Assembly: GCF_001306035.1 (NCBI RefSeq)
Contig: NZ_LGCM01000027.1
Coordinates: 1 to 64,000 of the forward strand
From: Levilinea saccharolytica
Lineage (GTDB): Bacteria; Chloroflexota; Anaerolineae; Anaerolineales; Anaerolineaceae
Direction of reading: 5' to 3'
DNA: 64,000 bases
Under the pieces are notes generated by a model, which saw nothing but the letters and a program-made list of their open reading frames with translations, ran no database searches and was not told the origin of the DNA. Positions 8,966-18,740 of this stretch are shown here, piece by piece (position 1 is the stretch's first letter; each line of letters starts with the position of its first letter). A program made the position numbers and the translations under genes.

Positions 8966-10176
8966 ACAAATTCGCGGATGTCATAACGGCTGATGTGGGG
9001 AACGCCGCTGGATTCTGAGAAGCGCAGGGACGCGTTGATTTCTTCCGCCTGAGCGGCTCGCTCGGCAGCATTGAGCGGGCCGTATTCGTGTGCATAAGCC
9101 GATCGAGTGTATTCCATGCTCTCATGTTCGACCAGCTCCGAAAAATAGATGATGTCTTCGAGGTCGAGCTGCATTGCGTTGAGGATGCGAATGGTCTCGC
9201 GTACATGCTGAGCGGCATATTTCTTGCCTCCGACGCCCAGAAGAAAGATGACACCAACGGAAATCCCCGCCTTTTTAAGCAGAGCAACGGTTTGCACAGC
9301 GTCCGCGGCACTTCCGGACTTCTTGAGCGAACGTAGAAGCTCATCGCTACCAGTCTCCACGCCGATGTAAACCCGTTTTAACTGCATTTGGGCCAGGGTG
9401 TGGTAATCGGCGGCGGTTTTCTTTTCACCGCTGAAGCCGTCAAGGAATGCGAAAATTCCGCCGAGTTTTTCGACGGAAAACGTATTGTGGGTGATTTCCA
9501 GAAGGGGAACCAAGCGCTTCATAGGAATGACCAGGGCATTTGCATCGCCTAGAAAAATCGTACGGCGCAGGGATAGACCCTTTCCCAAATAATCGCGGAC
9601 GGCCAGGGAGTGGACAGAAAATTCCTGCGGAGTTTTGATGTGAAAGGGACGGGATTTATAAAAATCACAAAAGGTGCAGGTATTAAAGGAGCAACCTTCG
9701 GCGGCTTGCAGGACAACAGCCATGTACTGATCGGGGGGCAAAATTCCCACGGGTTTATAGACCTGGGCGTATTGAGCGGCATCGGAAAGAGACTGCACCC
9801 AGGTAAAGTTCGCTGCGGATTCGAGGGCGGTGATGAGATCTGCATTTGCGGGAGGCTGAACCTCCGCTGTGCCATTTTGCAAGGCGATTAAGAGATCGGA
9901 GACAAAAGACTGCGCATAGCCAATTAATTGCTGCGATTCTTCGGCCGAACACCAGCGACGACCGCGCTCTTGAGTGGGGGAGATCCATTTCGCGATGACC
10001 TTCCCGTCGAGACCGCGACGGTAGGAGACGTTATTCATCATCGCTGTCCACAGTCGACCTGCCAGATCCCAGGAGAAAACAGCAGCATCTGTTTTGGTTT
10101 CACAGCTCAGGGTGAGGCTATTGCTCTTCCGGCTGAGGGTGATTTTTTGATTCTGCCACTGCCCAAGGTGGATCAT
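8959..10176 (-). CDS. Radical SAM protein of unknown role
   Basis: A 405-residue protein whose middle carries the 4Fe-4S motif GCSFNTCTFCDFY (CX4CX2C), a spacing found in a subset of radical SAM proteins, followed by an Elp3/HemN-like barrel (GVETGSDELLRSLKKSG, then GVIFLLGVGG). The N-terminal 150 residues are not a domain I recognise. The ATG at 10176 was chosen because GGAGG lies 10 bp upstream, and a longer reading from 10248 lacks a site. It is monocistronic, converging on the YhhQ-type gene and divergent from pucR by 91 bp. I cannot name the reaction. Confidence 0.82.
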   Translation of the reverse strand: MIHLGQWQNQKITLSRKSNSLTLSCETKTDAAVFSWDLAGRLWTAMMNNVSYRRGLDGKVIAKWISPTQERGRRWCSAEESQQLIGYAQSFVSDLLIALQNGTAEVQPPANADLITALESAANFTWVQSLSDAAQYAQVYKPVGILPPDQYMAVVLQAAEGCSFNTCTFCDFYKSRPFHIKTPQEFSVHSLAVRDYLGKGLSLRRTIFLGDANALVIPMKRLVPLLEITHNTFSVEKLGGIFAFLDGFSGEKKTAADYHTLAQMQLKRVYIGVETGSDELLRSLKKSGSAADAVQTVALLKKAGISVGVIFLLGVGGKKYAAQHVRETIRILNAMQLDLEDIIYFSELVEHESMEYTRSAYAHEYGPLNAAERAAQAEEINASLRFSESSGVPHISRYDIREFVY

Positions 10177-10267
10177 ACGAATTGCGCCTCCAGAATTTAA
10201 TTGCGTAAGAAAATTATATGCTAGAATTTTGCAATATCCATTCCCCATGTTCTACTAAAGAAACCAT

Positions 10268-11908
10268 ATGCCTTTAACCCTTCAAACTGCTTTAGATACG
10301 CTGCCGATATTTTCCACCGCGAGCGTTATCGCTGGCCAAGGCGGATTGGGTCGAGAAATTCGTTGGACGCATATTGTTGACAATCCAGATATCTTGCCCT
10401 GGGTGAGAGAGGGCGATTTACTGTTAACGACAGCGTTTGCGATTAAGGATCACCCTGAGTCCTCGCAGGAGTTGGTGGCTAATTTACAGTCGAAGGGTCT
10501 GGCGGGGATGGTGGTGGCGGTGGGGCGGTATGTGCTGCAAATTCCGGCAGCAATGGTGGCGGCAGCGAACCAGCTGGACTTCCCCATTTTGACACTTCCG
10601 TGGGATGTGCCTTTTGTGGAGGTGACTCACGCTATCCACGAATTTTTACTGAAGGAACAGCATGCGCTGACGGAACGGTCCCTGACCATTCACACGGTGC
10701 TGACGCAGCTAGTAGTGGATGGGGGCGGTCTGGATGATCTGGCTGCAAAATTGGCGGCGCTTCTTCAACGATCGGTCACGATTGAGGACGATGCTTTAAA
10801 TTTGTTGGCCTCTGCCTATTGTGAAGTCACGGATGAACTGCGAGATCGTAGTGTGGCCGAGAAGCGAACTCCCAGTGAGGGCATTCAATACTTTCGCTCA
10901 ATCCGATTGTTTCAAGATCTGCAAAATGATCCGCGCCCAAAATATGTGGCGCCTGCCCCGCGAATTGGTATGACGCTGGAGCGATTGGTTTCACCAATCC
11001 TGGTTGGGTCACAATTGTACGGCTATATTTGGATCATTGCTGAGGCTGATTCGCTCTCTCCCATTGATTTCCTCGCTATTGAGCGGGGGGCGGCTGTGGC
11101 GGCGCTGGTGATGTCTCGGGAACACGCAGTATATGAGGCTGAGCAGCGTGGGAAAATGCAAATATTGGGGAGTTTGATTGACCCAAGTTTATCCAAGAAT
11201 GTTTACGATCTGACAGACACTTTGGGAAAATTGGGGTTGAAGGGCGATTACCAGGTGGCTGCATTTGAGGAAATCAGCTCACCCCCCAAACGGCTGGATT
11301 TGCTGGTGCCAGTGATTGAGCAGACCCTGCGAATGGAAAACATTCAAGGGACCGTTGTTGAGTGGGGACGGAAAATTGTGGTTTTGATGGGAGACCTGCA
11401 TAACGGCATTGGGCGTGAGGTTGTTGAGAAAATCGTTGCAAGCGGATCTCTGCACGGCGCTGAACTGCTAGCTGGGTTAAGCGGAACAGTACGCCAACCA
11501 GCCGCTGTACGAGCCTGTTATCAGGAAGCCTCCGAAGCCTTACATATTGGCAGGGTATTATGTGCCTCTGGCCGCCGTATTTGGGAGTTTGATCGGCTAG
11601 GATATTTGCAATGGCAGACCGTGATCCCCGAAGACCTCCGCAAAGCCAGTTTCTTTGAAAAGGTTGTGGAGCAAATTGCCAAGTATGACGAGGAGCGCGG
11701 TACAGATTTCTTGTTGACCCTGGAAGTATATACGGATGAACTAGCGAATGCGCAAATCGCGGCGAAAAAGTTATTTGTGCACCGCAACACCTTACGACAA
11801 CGTTTATTAAAAATAGAAGACTTATGGGAGGTTGACCTCAGCGACAGCAACGCATTGATCAACTTGCATGTGGCGATCAAGGGTCTACGCTTGCGAAAAG
11901 CACATTAA
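10268..11908 (+). CDS. PucR-family transcriptional regulator
   Basis: A 546-residue regulator. Residues 1-130 are the purine-catabolism regulator-like N-terminal domain (RWTHIVDNPDILPWVREGDLL with LDFPILTLPW). A middle region of about 300 residues matches the CdaR/GGDEF-like part. The C-terminus is the PucR HTH (VHRNTLRQRLLKIEDLW, about residues 500-520). PucR proteins control purine, allantoin or amino acid catabolism. It lies directly before an APC permease (12130), the most obvious target, and about 33 kb from the molybdenum hydroxylase operon, a possible distant target. No strong ribosome-binding site precedes the ATG. Confidence 0.88.
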   Translation: MPLTLQTALDTLPIFSTASVIAGQGGLGREIRWTHIVDNPDILPWVREGDLLLTTAFAIKDHPESSQELVANLQSKGLAGMVVAVGRYVLQIPAAMVAAANQLDFPILTLPWDVPFVEVTHAIHEFLLKEQHALTERSLTIHTVLTQLVVDGGGLDDLAAKLAALLQRSVTIEDDALNLLASAYCEVTDELRDRSVAEKRTPSEGIQYFRSIRLFQDLQNDPRPKYVAPAPRIGMTLERLVSPILVGSQLYGYIWIIAEADSLSPIDFLAIERGAAVAALVMSREHAVYEAEQRGKMQILGSLIDPSLSKNVYDLTDTLGKLGLKGDYQVAAFEEISSPPKRLDLLVPVIEQTLRMENIQGTVVEWGRKIVVLMGDLHNGIGREVVEKIVASGSLHGAELLAGLSGTVRQPAAVRACYQEASEALHIGRVLCASGRRIWEFDRLGYLQWQTVIPEDLRKASFFEKVVEQIAKYDEERGTDFLLTLEVYTDELANAQIAAKKLFVHRNTLRQRLLKIEDLWEVDLSDSNALINLHVAIKGLRLRKAH

Positions 11909-11984
11909 TTGTGCATGTTGAACAGCGGCTGCACTTAACAGGGGTTTTTTCTTGTGCAATATGGACTTTGGTTCACAGCCTCTT

Positions 11985-12009
11985 TTGATATGATTAATTC
12001 TGATATAAT
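11985..12009 (+). promoter_or_regulatory. Probable promoter and repeated TGATAT motif before the APC permease
   Basis: A TATAAT hexamer at 12004-12009 lies 120 bp before the permease start. TGATAT occurs twice, at 11986-11991 and 12001-12006, the second overlapping the -10, which would suit a regulator such as the adjacent PucR protein. The spacing to any -35 is poor, so this is tentative. Confidence 0.35.
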
Positions 12010-12129
12010 CCCCACTCTTATTGAAAATTAATGATATTTGGTTGATTCGGTTTCTGTTCGGCGTTCTTTTACCCGTTTTGCAGAAAATTCTCCACCCATT
12101 TTTCAGCGCAGGCTTCAAGGAGGAAGAAC

Positions 12130-13710
12130 ATGAGTGAGATTAACCATCAAGCGGTCCATGAGATTTCTGTGGAGCGAAAGAAGCTCAAACGGGAGTTGAC
12201 CGTGCTGCCTTTATTCGGCTTGATTTATTTCACAGTGTGCGGCGGTTCGTTTGGCTCTGAAGCGATGGTGGGATGGTCGGGGCCGGGGATGGGGCTGCTG
12301 CTGCTGATCATCACTCCACTCATCTTCAGCATTCCGAACATGCTGATGGTGCGGGAAATGAGTTCGATGATGCCGGCAGAGGGCGGCTACTACCACTGGG
12401 TGAAGCAAGCTTTTGGACCGTTCTTCGGGTTCATCACCGGCTGGATGAATATCGTCGTGTCATGGGTGGATGTTGCTATCTATCCGGTACTTGCGGCGTA
12501 TTACCTGGGGTATTTCATCCCCGTTGTACGAAACGGCATGATGGTTGGCGACACGTTCATTTCCAGCAATATCATTTCATGGGTGGTCGCCCTGGTATTA
12601 ATCTGGCTCATTGCGGGCCTGCAAATTCGCGGCGCGCGTCTGGCGGGTCTGACCACCAACTGGCTAGGCGTTTTGATGCTTTTACCGCTGCTGATCATGT
12701 CCATTTTTGGGTTTATCAATTGGGCACAAAGCGGAGAAACGATCGCCATTCCGCTGCTGCCTGACGGTGAGACCTTCGTTGGGGCGTTTTCGGTCGGGCT
12801 GTTTGTGGCGATGTGGAATTTCATGGGCTGGGAACTGCCGACTTCGGCGGGAGATGAGATTGTAAATCCAAAACGAACGTATCCAATTGCGATGGCATTG
12901 ACGCTGGTGGCTGCGATTGCGACCTACTCAATTCCCATGGTTTCCGGCCTTTTTGGTGGGGCAGGTGCGGATGGGATGTACCAGTTATGGGGCATCGAGG
13001 AATACGCCACGGATGAAGGCATTGGGCCGGTGCTGGCGGATTATGGGGTGAGTGAAGAGCAAATCGCCAGTTGGGGTGTAGATCCTACGGCGGCGATTGG
13101 GTGGGAATATCCAGAAATTGCACACATGATTGGGACGAAGTTTTCTGGGGAAGACGGCGCCCTGGCAGCCTTCTTGGGTACGATTGTAACAATTTCGGCG
13201 ATGTTCTCGATGATTGGGTTGTTTATCGGGAACAGCCTGGGTGCCAGCCGGGTTCCTTTTGCTATGGCGGCAGATGGGATGATGCCGCGCTGGTTTGTGC
13301 GGGTGCATCCGAAGTTTGGCACTCCGTGGGTGTCTATTTTGGTGGCAAGCCTGGTATTTAGCGTGCTGTCGCTGAGTACTTTTGCCTTTCTGGTGGTGGT
13401 AGATGTCTTTCTGAATGTCGTGGCGTTGATGCTGCAGTTCCTGTCATTATGGAAACTACGCTTTTCACACCCGCACGTGCCGCGGCAGAGAGTGCCGGGC
13501 GGTTGGTTTGGGTTGGTTTTGGTGACGCTGCTGCCTTTCTCGATCATCATTCTGGCGATCGTCAGCCAGGTGCTCGAAGAAGGATTTAGTTCGATTTGGC
13601 TGGCTTTGCTGGCGATTGTGGTGGGTGTGGTGGTTTATTTGCTGAACCGGAAGTATGTGAAACCTGGGGTGCCTGATGTAAACCCGTGGGAGCCTGGATC
13701 AGCAGACTAG
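12130..13710 (+). CDS. APC-superfamily amino acid permease
   Basis: A 526-residue membrane transporter with an ideal ribosome-binding site AAGGAGG at 12117-12123, 6 bp before the ATG. The first helices read FGLIYFTVCGGSFGSEAMVG, the APC gating region, and SMMPAEGGYYHWVKQAFG follows. Between helices 7 and 8 (about residues 270-335) is an unusually long hydrophilic loop of some 60 residues. It sits 221 bp after the pucR gene on the same strand and ends at a strong terminator. The substrate is unknown; an amino acid or nitrogenous compound controlled by PucR is plausible. Confidence 0.87.
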   Translation: MSEINHQAVHEISVERKKLKRELTVLPLFGLIYFTVCGGSFGSEAMVGWSGPGMGLLLLIITPLIFSIPNMLMVREMSSMMPAEGGYYHWVKQAFGPFFGFITGWMNIVVSWVDVAIYPVLAAYYLGYFIPVVRNGMMVGDTFISSNIISWVVALVLIWLIAGLQIRGARLAGLTTNWLGVLMLLPLLIMSIFGFINWAQSGETIAIPLLPDGETFVGAFSVGLFVAMWNFMGWELPTSAGDEIVNPKRTYPIAMALTLVAAIATYSIPMVSGLFGGAGADGMYQLWGIEEYATDEGIGPVLADYGVSEEQIASWGVDPTAAIGWEYPEIAHMIGTKFSGEDGALAAFLGTIVTISAMFSMIGLFIGNSLGASRVPFAMAADGMMPRWFVRVHPKFGTPWVSILVASLVFSVLSLSTFAFLVVVDVFLNVVALMLQFLSLWKLRFSHPHVPRQRVPGGWFGLVLVTLLPFSIIILAIVSQVLEEGFSSIWLALLAIVVGVVVYLLNRKYVKPGVPDVNPWEPGSAD

Positions 13711-13728
13711 GCAAATATCCGAACAAGC

Positions 13729-13766
13729 AGAAGCACCGGCAACCTGATTTGTTTGCCGGTGCTTCT
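13729..13766 (+). terminator. Intrinsic terminator after the APC permease
   Basis: A 14-bp perfect stem, AGAAGCACCGGCAA (13729-13742) and TTGCCGGTGCTTCT (13753-13766), has a 10-base loop and is followed by CTTTCGATT. It lies in the convergent spacer between the permease and the patatin gene. Confidence 0.85.
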
Positions 13767-13806
13767 CTTTCGATTAAATGCGTGTAGCCATATATTCATA
13801 CTTTTT

Positions 13807-14643
13807 TCATCGCATCTTTTCCATCAATAACGGCAAAACCTCCAAAGCCGAGGTCTCGCCGCAAGCGATGATTTCATCCGTGCGTGCAAAGCCCATGAAG
13901 ATAGTGATATCTTGAGGGATGGAAGGGTGGAGATAAAATTCTGGCTTGACTTGTTCCAAATGCGCCTGTGTAAGTTTGGCTACCATCATCAACTCAGCCC
14001 TGTAGAAATCCAGAAAGAAATCCGGGAATGGGAACGGCCAGCTAGGGCGCATATTAATCTCTTGCCAGGGCAGTTCCAGCAGCGGGTTAAATTGCACATC
14101 CACCGCAAGGATGATATCTGCGCCCATTTCGCGGACCTGGCGCACCGGCAAGTTATTCAAGACGCCGCCATCCACCAGACGGCATCCATCCATTTCTAGA
14201 GGGGGGAATAAGCCCGGAAATGCCGTTGTAGCCAATACAGCGGGCAACAGCGGGCCGGAGGATAAGGTCACTTCCCTGGCTGAGATCAAATCCGTCGCTA
14301 CCAGCGCCAGAGGAGTCGTCAGCTCTTCAATACAGATTTCTTGAGGAAACAGGGTCGTGAGGTATTCCTGAAACTGCTTTCCTTTTACAATTCCTCGTGT
14401 AGGGCTGGATACATCCACCAATTTGATCATTTCCCGCATCCGTGTAATGCGGCGGGCCTCTTCTTCCAACACATCAACTGAAATACCTGAAGCATAAGCT
14501 GCGGCAATCAAGCCGCCCATGCTTGTCCCGGAGATGCAATCAATCGGGATACCCGCGCTGGTAAGAATTTTCAGCACCCCAATATGCGCCAACCCACGCG
14601 CGCCGCCTCCGCTCAGGGCCAGGCCAATTTTTGGTCTTGTCAT
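13807..14643 (-). CDS. Patatin-like phospholipase (RssA/YchK type)
   Basis: A 278-residue serine acyl hydrolase. It has the oxyanion hole GGGARG (about residues 11-16), the nucleophile elbow GTSMGG (about 39-44) and the dyad Asp in DGGVLNNLPV. The ATG at 14643 has AAAGGAG 8 bp upstream; the longer reading from 14718 has no such site. It is probably a cytoplasmic lipid hydrolase. The gene is monocistronic and divergent from typA. Its physiological lipid substrate is not known for most bacterial members. Confidence 0.9.
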   Translation of the reverse strand: MTRPKIGLALSGGGARGLAHIGVLKILTSAGIPIDCISGTSMGGLIAAAYASGISVDVLEEEARRITRMREMIKLVDVSSPTRGIVKGKQFQEYLTTLFPQEICIEELTTPLALVATDLISAREVTLSSGPLLPAVLATTAFPGLFPPLEMDGCRLVDGGVLNNLPVRQVREMGADIILAVDVQFNPLLELPWQEINMRPSWPFPFPDFFLDFYRAELMMVAKLTQAHLEQVKPEFYLHPSIPQDITIFMGFARTDEIIACGETSALEVLPLLMEKMR

Positions 14644-14783
14644 TATGAAATCTCCTTTGGCAAAAATCAGGCCAACATCCGGCCCTTCCCAAACATGGTG
14701 TAGTTTGGTATCATTCAATGTTGCACGCCGTCCAACGATGGGCGGCTTTGATTGTGTTTATGCACATTATAAAAGGTTGATCT

Positions 14784-16643
14784 ATGCAAAGTCAGCGAAA
14801 AGATTTACGCAATATCGCAATTGTTGCCCATGTTGACCATGGCAAAACTACGCTAGTGGATGGAATGCTGCGCCAGGCTAAAGTGTTCCGAGAAAATCAA
14901 CATGTGATTGAACGTGTGATGGACTCTAATGACCTGGAACGTGAACGCGGCATCACCATTTTAGCAAAGAATACCGCAATCACCATCCCAGATCCAGAAA
15001 CTGGGGAAATTGTCAAAATCAACATTGTGGATACGCCTGGACACGCGGATTTTGGCGGAGAAGTGGAACGTGTTTTGAATATGGTCGATGGGGTGCTGCT
15101 GTTAGTAGACGCCGCTGAAGGGCCTATGCCGCAAACACGTTTTGTGCTGAAAAAGGCGCTTGAAATGGGGCTGCGCGCCGTGGTTGTGATCAACAAGATG
15201 GACCGAAAAGATGCAGAGCCGGACCGGACTCTTGACGCCACCTTCGATTTATTTGTTGAACTGGGTGCAAATGAAGAGCAGGCTGATTTTCCGATCATTT
15301 ATGCCAACGGAATCACCGCAGAAGCCGGCACCAGTCACGAACTATCCCCAAACTTACAGCCCTTGTTCTCAGCGATTTTAAAACATATCCCTGCTCCGCG
15401 GATTGAAATGGATGAACCCTTCCGGATGTTGGTGACCAGCCTTAGTTATGATGACTACCGGGGTGGTACGGCAATTGGGCGGATTCATTCGGGAAAAATT
15501 ACGGTGGGGCAGCGCCTGGCCCGCATTCTGCACGACGGCCAAACCCTCTATGAAAAAGCTCAGTATCTGTACCAATTTCAGGGTCTGGGAAAAGTTGAGG
15601 TTGAAAGCGCTGAGGCAGGCGACATTATTGCCATTTCCGGATTGGAGCGGGTAGAAATTGGGGAGACTCTGGCGGATGCCGATCAACCCATGGCGCTGCC
15701 GCCAATCACAGTTGAGGCGCCCACCGTGCGAATGACTTTTGGGGTGAACACCTCACCATTCACGGGGAGAGAGGGAAAATGGGGCACGTCGCGGAAGCTG
15801 CGCGAGCGTTTGTTTGGTGAGCTGCGCAACAACGTGGCTTTACGCGTGGAAGAAACCGACAGCGCCGACACTTTTATCGTTTCAGGGCGGGGTGAACTGC
15901 ACCTGGCGATATTAATTGAGACCATGCGCCGTGAGGGATATGAGTTTCAGGTATCCAGGCCTGAGGCTATTTTTGAGCGCGGGCCGAACGGGGATATGCT
16001 GGAGCCTTTCGAAGAAGTTCACATTGAAACCAGCGCAGATACGGTGGGCACCGTAGTGGAAATGCTGGGGTCGCGACGCGGGAAGATGGTGGATATGGTC
16101 AATAATCCGGATAATTCCGTCCACCTGACGTATATTGTCCCAACCCGCGGTTTGCTGGGCTTCCGCTACCAATTCCTGACCGCTACACGCGGCATGGGGA
16201 TCATGAACTCAATTTTCCGAGGCTACGAACCCCTGGCGGGGCCGATCCTCTCACGAACTTCAAGCTCAGTGGTTGCGTGGGAAAGCGGAACTACCAGCAC
16301 TTATGGACTGAAAAACGCTGAAGAACGGGCAACTTTGTTCATTGGCGCAGGTGTGGATGTGTACGAAGGCATGGTTGTTGGCGAAACGCCGCGGCCCGAA
16401 GATTTGGTTGTCAATGTGTGCAAGAAGAAACATTTGACCAATATGCGATCATCCAACAAGGATATAGAAATCCGCCTGACCCCGCCGCGGGAAATGAGCA
16501 TTGACGAGGCAATTGAGTATCTGGCCGAAGATGAGCTGCTGGAAGTCACCCCGGTCGCTTTCCGCATCCGTAAGCGCATCTTGAATACTGAGGAACGCGG
16601 AAAGCAGACCAAGAAAGCCAAAGAGATGTTGGGTGAGTCATGA
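14784..16643 (+). CDS. typA: Ribosome-associated translational GTPase TypA/BipA
   Basis: A 619-residue translational GTPase, normal for TypA. G1 is AHVDHGKT (residues 15-22), the switch I region is [15 protein letters not shown]3 is [14 protein letters not shown] and G4 is NKMDRKDA. The C-terminal half has elongation-factor-like domains and the TypA-specific tail with SRRGKMVDM and [15 protein letters not shown]. It helps ribosome assembly and stress or cold adaptation in studied bacteria. AAAGG lies 8 bp before the ATG. It converges on the next gene with only 2 bp between stops. Confidence 0.97.
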   Translation: MQSQRKDLRNIAIVAHVDHGKTTLVDGMLRQAKVFRENQHVIERVMDSNDLERERGITILAKNTAITIPDPETGEIVKINIVDTPGHADFGGEVERVLNMVDGVLLLVDAAEGPMPQTRFVLKKALEMGLRAVVVINKMDRKDAEPDRTLDATFDLFVELGANEEQADFPIIYANGITAEAGTSHELSPNLQPLFSAILKHIPAPRIEMDEPFRMLVTSLSYDDYRGGTAIGRIHSGKITVGQRLARILHDGQTLYEKAQYLYQFQGLGKVEVESAEAGDIIAISGLERVEIGETLADADQPMALPPITVEAPTVRMTFGVNTSPFTGREGKWGTSRKLRERLFGELRNNVALRVEETDSADTFIVSGRGELHLAILIETMRREGYEFQVSRPEAIFERGPNGDMLEPFEEVHIETSADTVGTVVEMLGSRRGKMVDMVNNPDNSVHLTYIVPTRGLLGFRYQFLTATRGMGIMNSIFRGYEPLAGPILSRTSSSVVAWESGTTSTYGLKNAEERATLFIGAGVDVYEGMVVGETPRPEDLVVNVCKKKHLTNMRSSNKDIEIRLTPPREMSIDEAIEYLAEDELLEVTPVAFRIRKRILNTEERGKQTKKAKEMLGES

Positions 16644-16645
16644 AA

Positions 16646-17371
16646 TCACCTGGGTTGTCGGTAAAGCTTCCACAACCGGTTGAGGCAATCTTCCAATCGG
16701 GAAGCTAACTCAGGGCCGCGATCGGTGGTGACATCGTCGGCATTTTCAAAAACCACATAGGGAACTGGACGGTTTTGGATGGTGATCCATTCTGGGTCTG
16801 AACTGCTCAACTCCGTCCAGTCCTCTTCTTTATACAGGCGTTCCAGTTTTTCATCTGGCAGGCCGTGTTCCAAAATACTGTCGGGACGGTCTGGATTGAA
16901 TCGTCTCCGATTTTTCCGGAGAGACTCCTCCCACGGGACATTAACATAGAGAATGGCCATTCTTTCAGCAATAGCTGGATCAATATGCTGAAACGCAGAA
17001 CGATAGCCGCCGTGCTCTTTTCCGCGGGAGAACTCCAGGAGGGCGGTCACATCCACGCCAGTGTTGACGTCACGGCAGGATTTTTGGTATTCGAGGCAAA
17101 TGCGCTCGATGAGCAGGTCCCAAAGATATGGGTATTTGAAATTTTCCTGATCGTCTGTATGGAGACGAGGTAAACCCATTTTCGAAAGGAGTCGGTCCTC
17201 TTCAAACCAGGCCCACAACATGGGAAAATCATCAATTTGATGAAAATCCCCAACATGAAAGCGGGTTATCCGCTCTGATTTGGGCAGGTTTGTGAGAAAA
17301 TGAATAATCTCACTTTTCCCAGCCGCCGGACGAGCAATCAACAGCAAGATGTCGAAAACAGAGGATTGCAT
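16646..17371 (-). CDS. Uncharacterised P-loop NTPase/kinase-like protein
   Basis: A 241-residue protein that I do not recognise beyond its fold. Near the N-terminus IARPAAGKSEI is a Walker A-type loop (GKS) after a beta strand, as in nucleoside-kinase or AAA-like P-loop proteins. Downstream are MAILYVNVPWEESLRKNRRR, resembling a kinase lid/arginine segment, and charged residues up to a basic C-terminus. The ATG at 17371 has GGGAG 5 bp upstream; a TTG four codons earlier is possible. It is monocistronic. A role in phosphotransfer or nucleotide-dependent regulation is possible but not shown. Confidence 0.65.
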   Translation of the reverse strand: MQSSVFDILLLIARPAAGKSEIIHFLTNLPKSERITRFHVGDFHQIDDFPMLWAWFEEDRLLSKMGLPRLHTDDQENFKYPYLWDLLIERICLEYQKSCRDVNTGVDVTALLEFSRGKEHGGYRSAFQHIDPAIAERMAILYVNVPWEESLRKNRRRFNPDRPDSILEHGLPDEKLERLYKEEDWTELSSSDPEWITIQNRPVPYVVFENADDVTTDRGPELASRLEDCLNRLWKLYRQPR

Positions 17372-17411
17372 TTTTTCTCCCAATTCAATTCGAAATTAAG
17401 GCAATTTTAGC

Positions 17412-18740
17412 ATGGAACTCGATACGTGCCAGGAAACAGCAGAAGCTGCAAACTCATCGACACCCAAAGCGCCCGCCATCGTTGATGCGAAGGTAGTGAA
17501 ACGAAACTTCTTTTACGGGGTCACCAATGGGGTGCTTTACATCACCGCAGAAACTGTTTTAGATCCGACTTTAGTGTTGGTCAGCTTTTTGAGTCAACTG
17601 ACACAATCGCCAATATTGCTGGGGTTGGTCTTACCGATTCGCGATGGGGCCTGGTCGCTGCCGCAGCTGTGGGTATCGGGCTTTTTGCAGAACCAGCGTC
17701 ACAAGCTGACGTTTTACCGCCAGAGTTCGTATGTCCGCATCGCCAGCTGGGTCTTATTGGCGCTTACCATGAACCTGGTCCATGAGCCGCAAAAACTGCT
17801 GATTGCATTTTTCACTGTGTATATCCTCAGCTCGCTGGCGAACGGTCTGGGAGGGCTGCCGTTCTTAGAAATCGTCAGTAAAACCATCCCTTCTGTGCGA
17901 CGGGGTGAGTTTTTCGCCTGGCGTTTGGGGCTGGGTGGGCTTTTAGGGGTGGCCGGCAGTTTCTTTGTTCGGTGGGTGCTGGATCCCAGGAGCGGCATCG
18001 TCTTTCCATACAATTACGGCCTTCTTGCCAGCCTGTTTTGTGTTTTGGCTACGATCTCAATGATTGTTTTCTATAAAGTGGAAGAGCCGCTGGATCCGGT
18101 TGTGGTGCAGCGCAGCTCATTCGGTGAACAATTTAGGCGCGCACTTGTGGCGCTTAGAGAGGATGTGGATTACCGCCGGTATCTGGCGATGCAAAGCTCA
18201 TTCTTGATGGCTGGCTCGGCTGCGCCGTTTTTTGCCGTGTTTTTGCAGCATGAATTGGGCGGCAGCCCGGCGATGATCGGCGTGTATCTGGCGGTAGTGA
18301 CGGCAACCAACTTGCTGGCAAACATTGGCTTTGGGCGGATTTCTGGAAAAGTTGGCTACCGCAAGGTGCTCATCCTGGCCGCAATCGCCGGCACATTGAT
18401 GTCTATCCTGGTGTTATTGCTGAGTGTACTGGCCAAACCAATGGGAATCTCGACACTGGCGGCTTCTTTGTGGCTTCTGCCGGTATTTTTCCTTTCCTCC
18501 ATTCGCGGAACTGGCAATGGCGTCTCTTCCAGCAGTCTCCTGCTGGGGATCACGCCCGAAAAAGACCGATCATTGTATATCGGCTTTACCAACACCATTC
18601 TTGGCGGGGTGCTGCTGCTTACCGGCGCAAGCGGTCTGCTGGTGAATGCATTGGGCTACCCGGCGCTCTTCGGGTTCACAATCTTGATGCATTTATCCGC
18701 TTTGTTCTTCGTGCTGAAGATCCGCCAAAAAGGTTTGTAA
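17412..18740 (+). CDS. MFS transporter
   Basis: A 442-residue major facilitator protein with about twelve hydrophobic segments and an N-terminal cytoplasmic tail of about 30 residues before the first (FFYGVTNGVLYITAETVLDP). The substrate is unknown. Its 3' end overlaps the convergent ProRS-like gene by 48 bp, so at least one transcript reads antisense into the other. No useful operon context is visible. Confidence 0.82.
   Translation: MELDTCQETAEAANSSTPKAPAIVDAKVVKRNFFYGVTNGVLYITAETVLDPTLVLVSFLSQLTQSPILLGLVLPIRDGAWSLPQLWVSGFLQNQRHKLTFYRQSSYVRIASWVLLALTMNLVHEPQKLLIAFFTVYILSSLANGLGGLPFLEIVSKTIPSVRRGEFFAWRLGLGGLLGVAGSFFVRWVLDPRSGIVFPYNYGLLASLFCVLATISMIVFYKVEEPLDPVVVQRSSFGEQFRRALVALREDVDYRRYLAMQSSFLMAGSAAPFFAVFLQHELGGSPAMIGVYLAVVTATNLLANIGFGRISGKVGYRKVLILAAIAGTLMSILVLLLSVLAKPMGISTLAASLWLLPVFFLSSIRGTGNGVSSSSLLLGITPEKDRSLYIGFTNTILGGVLLLTGASGLLVNALGYPALFGFTILMHLSALFFVLKIRQKGL

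Noticed and set aside
9660-9700. CX4CX2C cluster of the radical SAM protein as a novel motif
   Set aside because: This spacing is known in other radical SAM proteins with a GC-x-N-C-x-FC pattern, so it is not by itself unusual.
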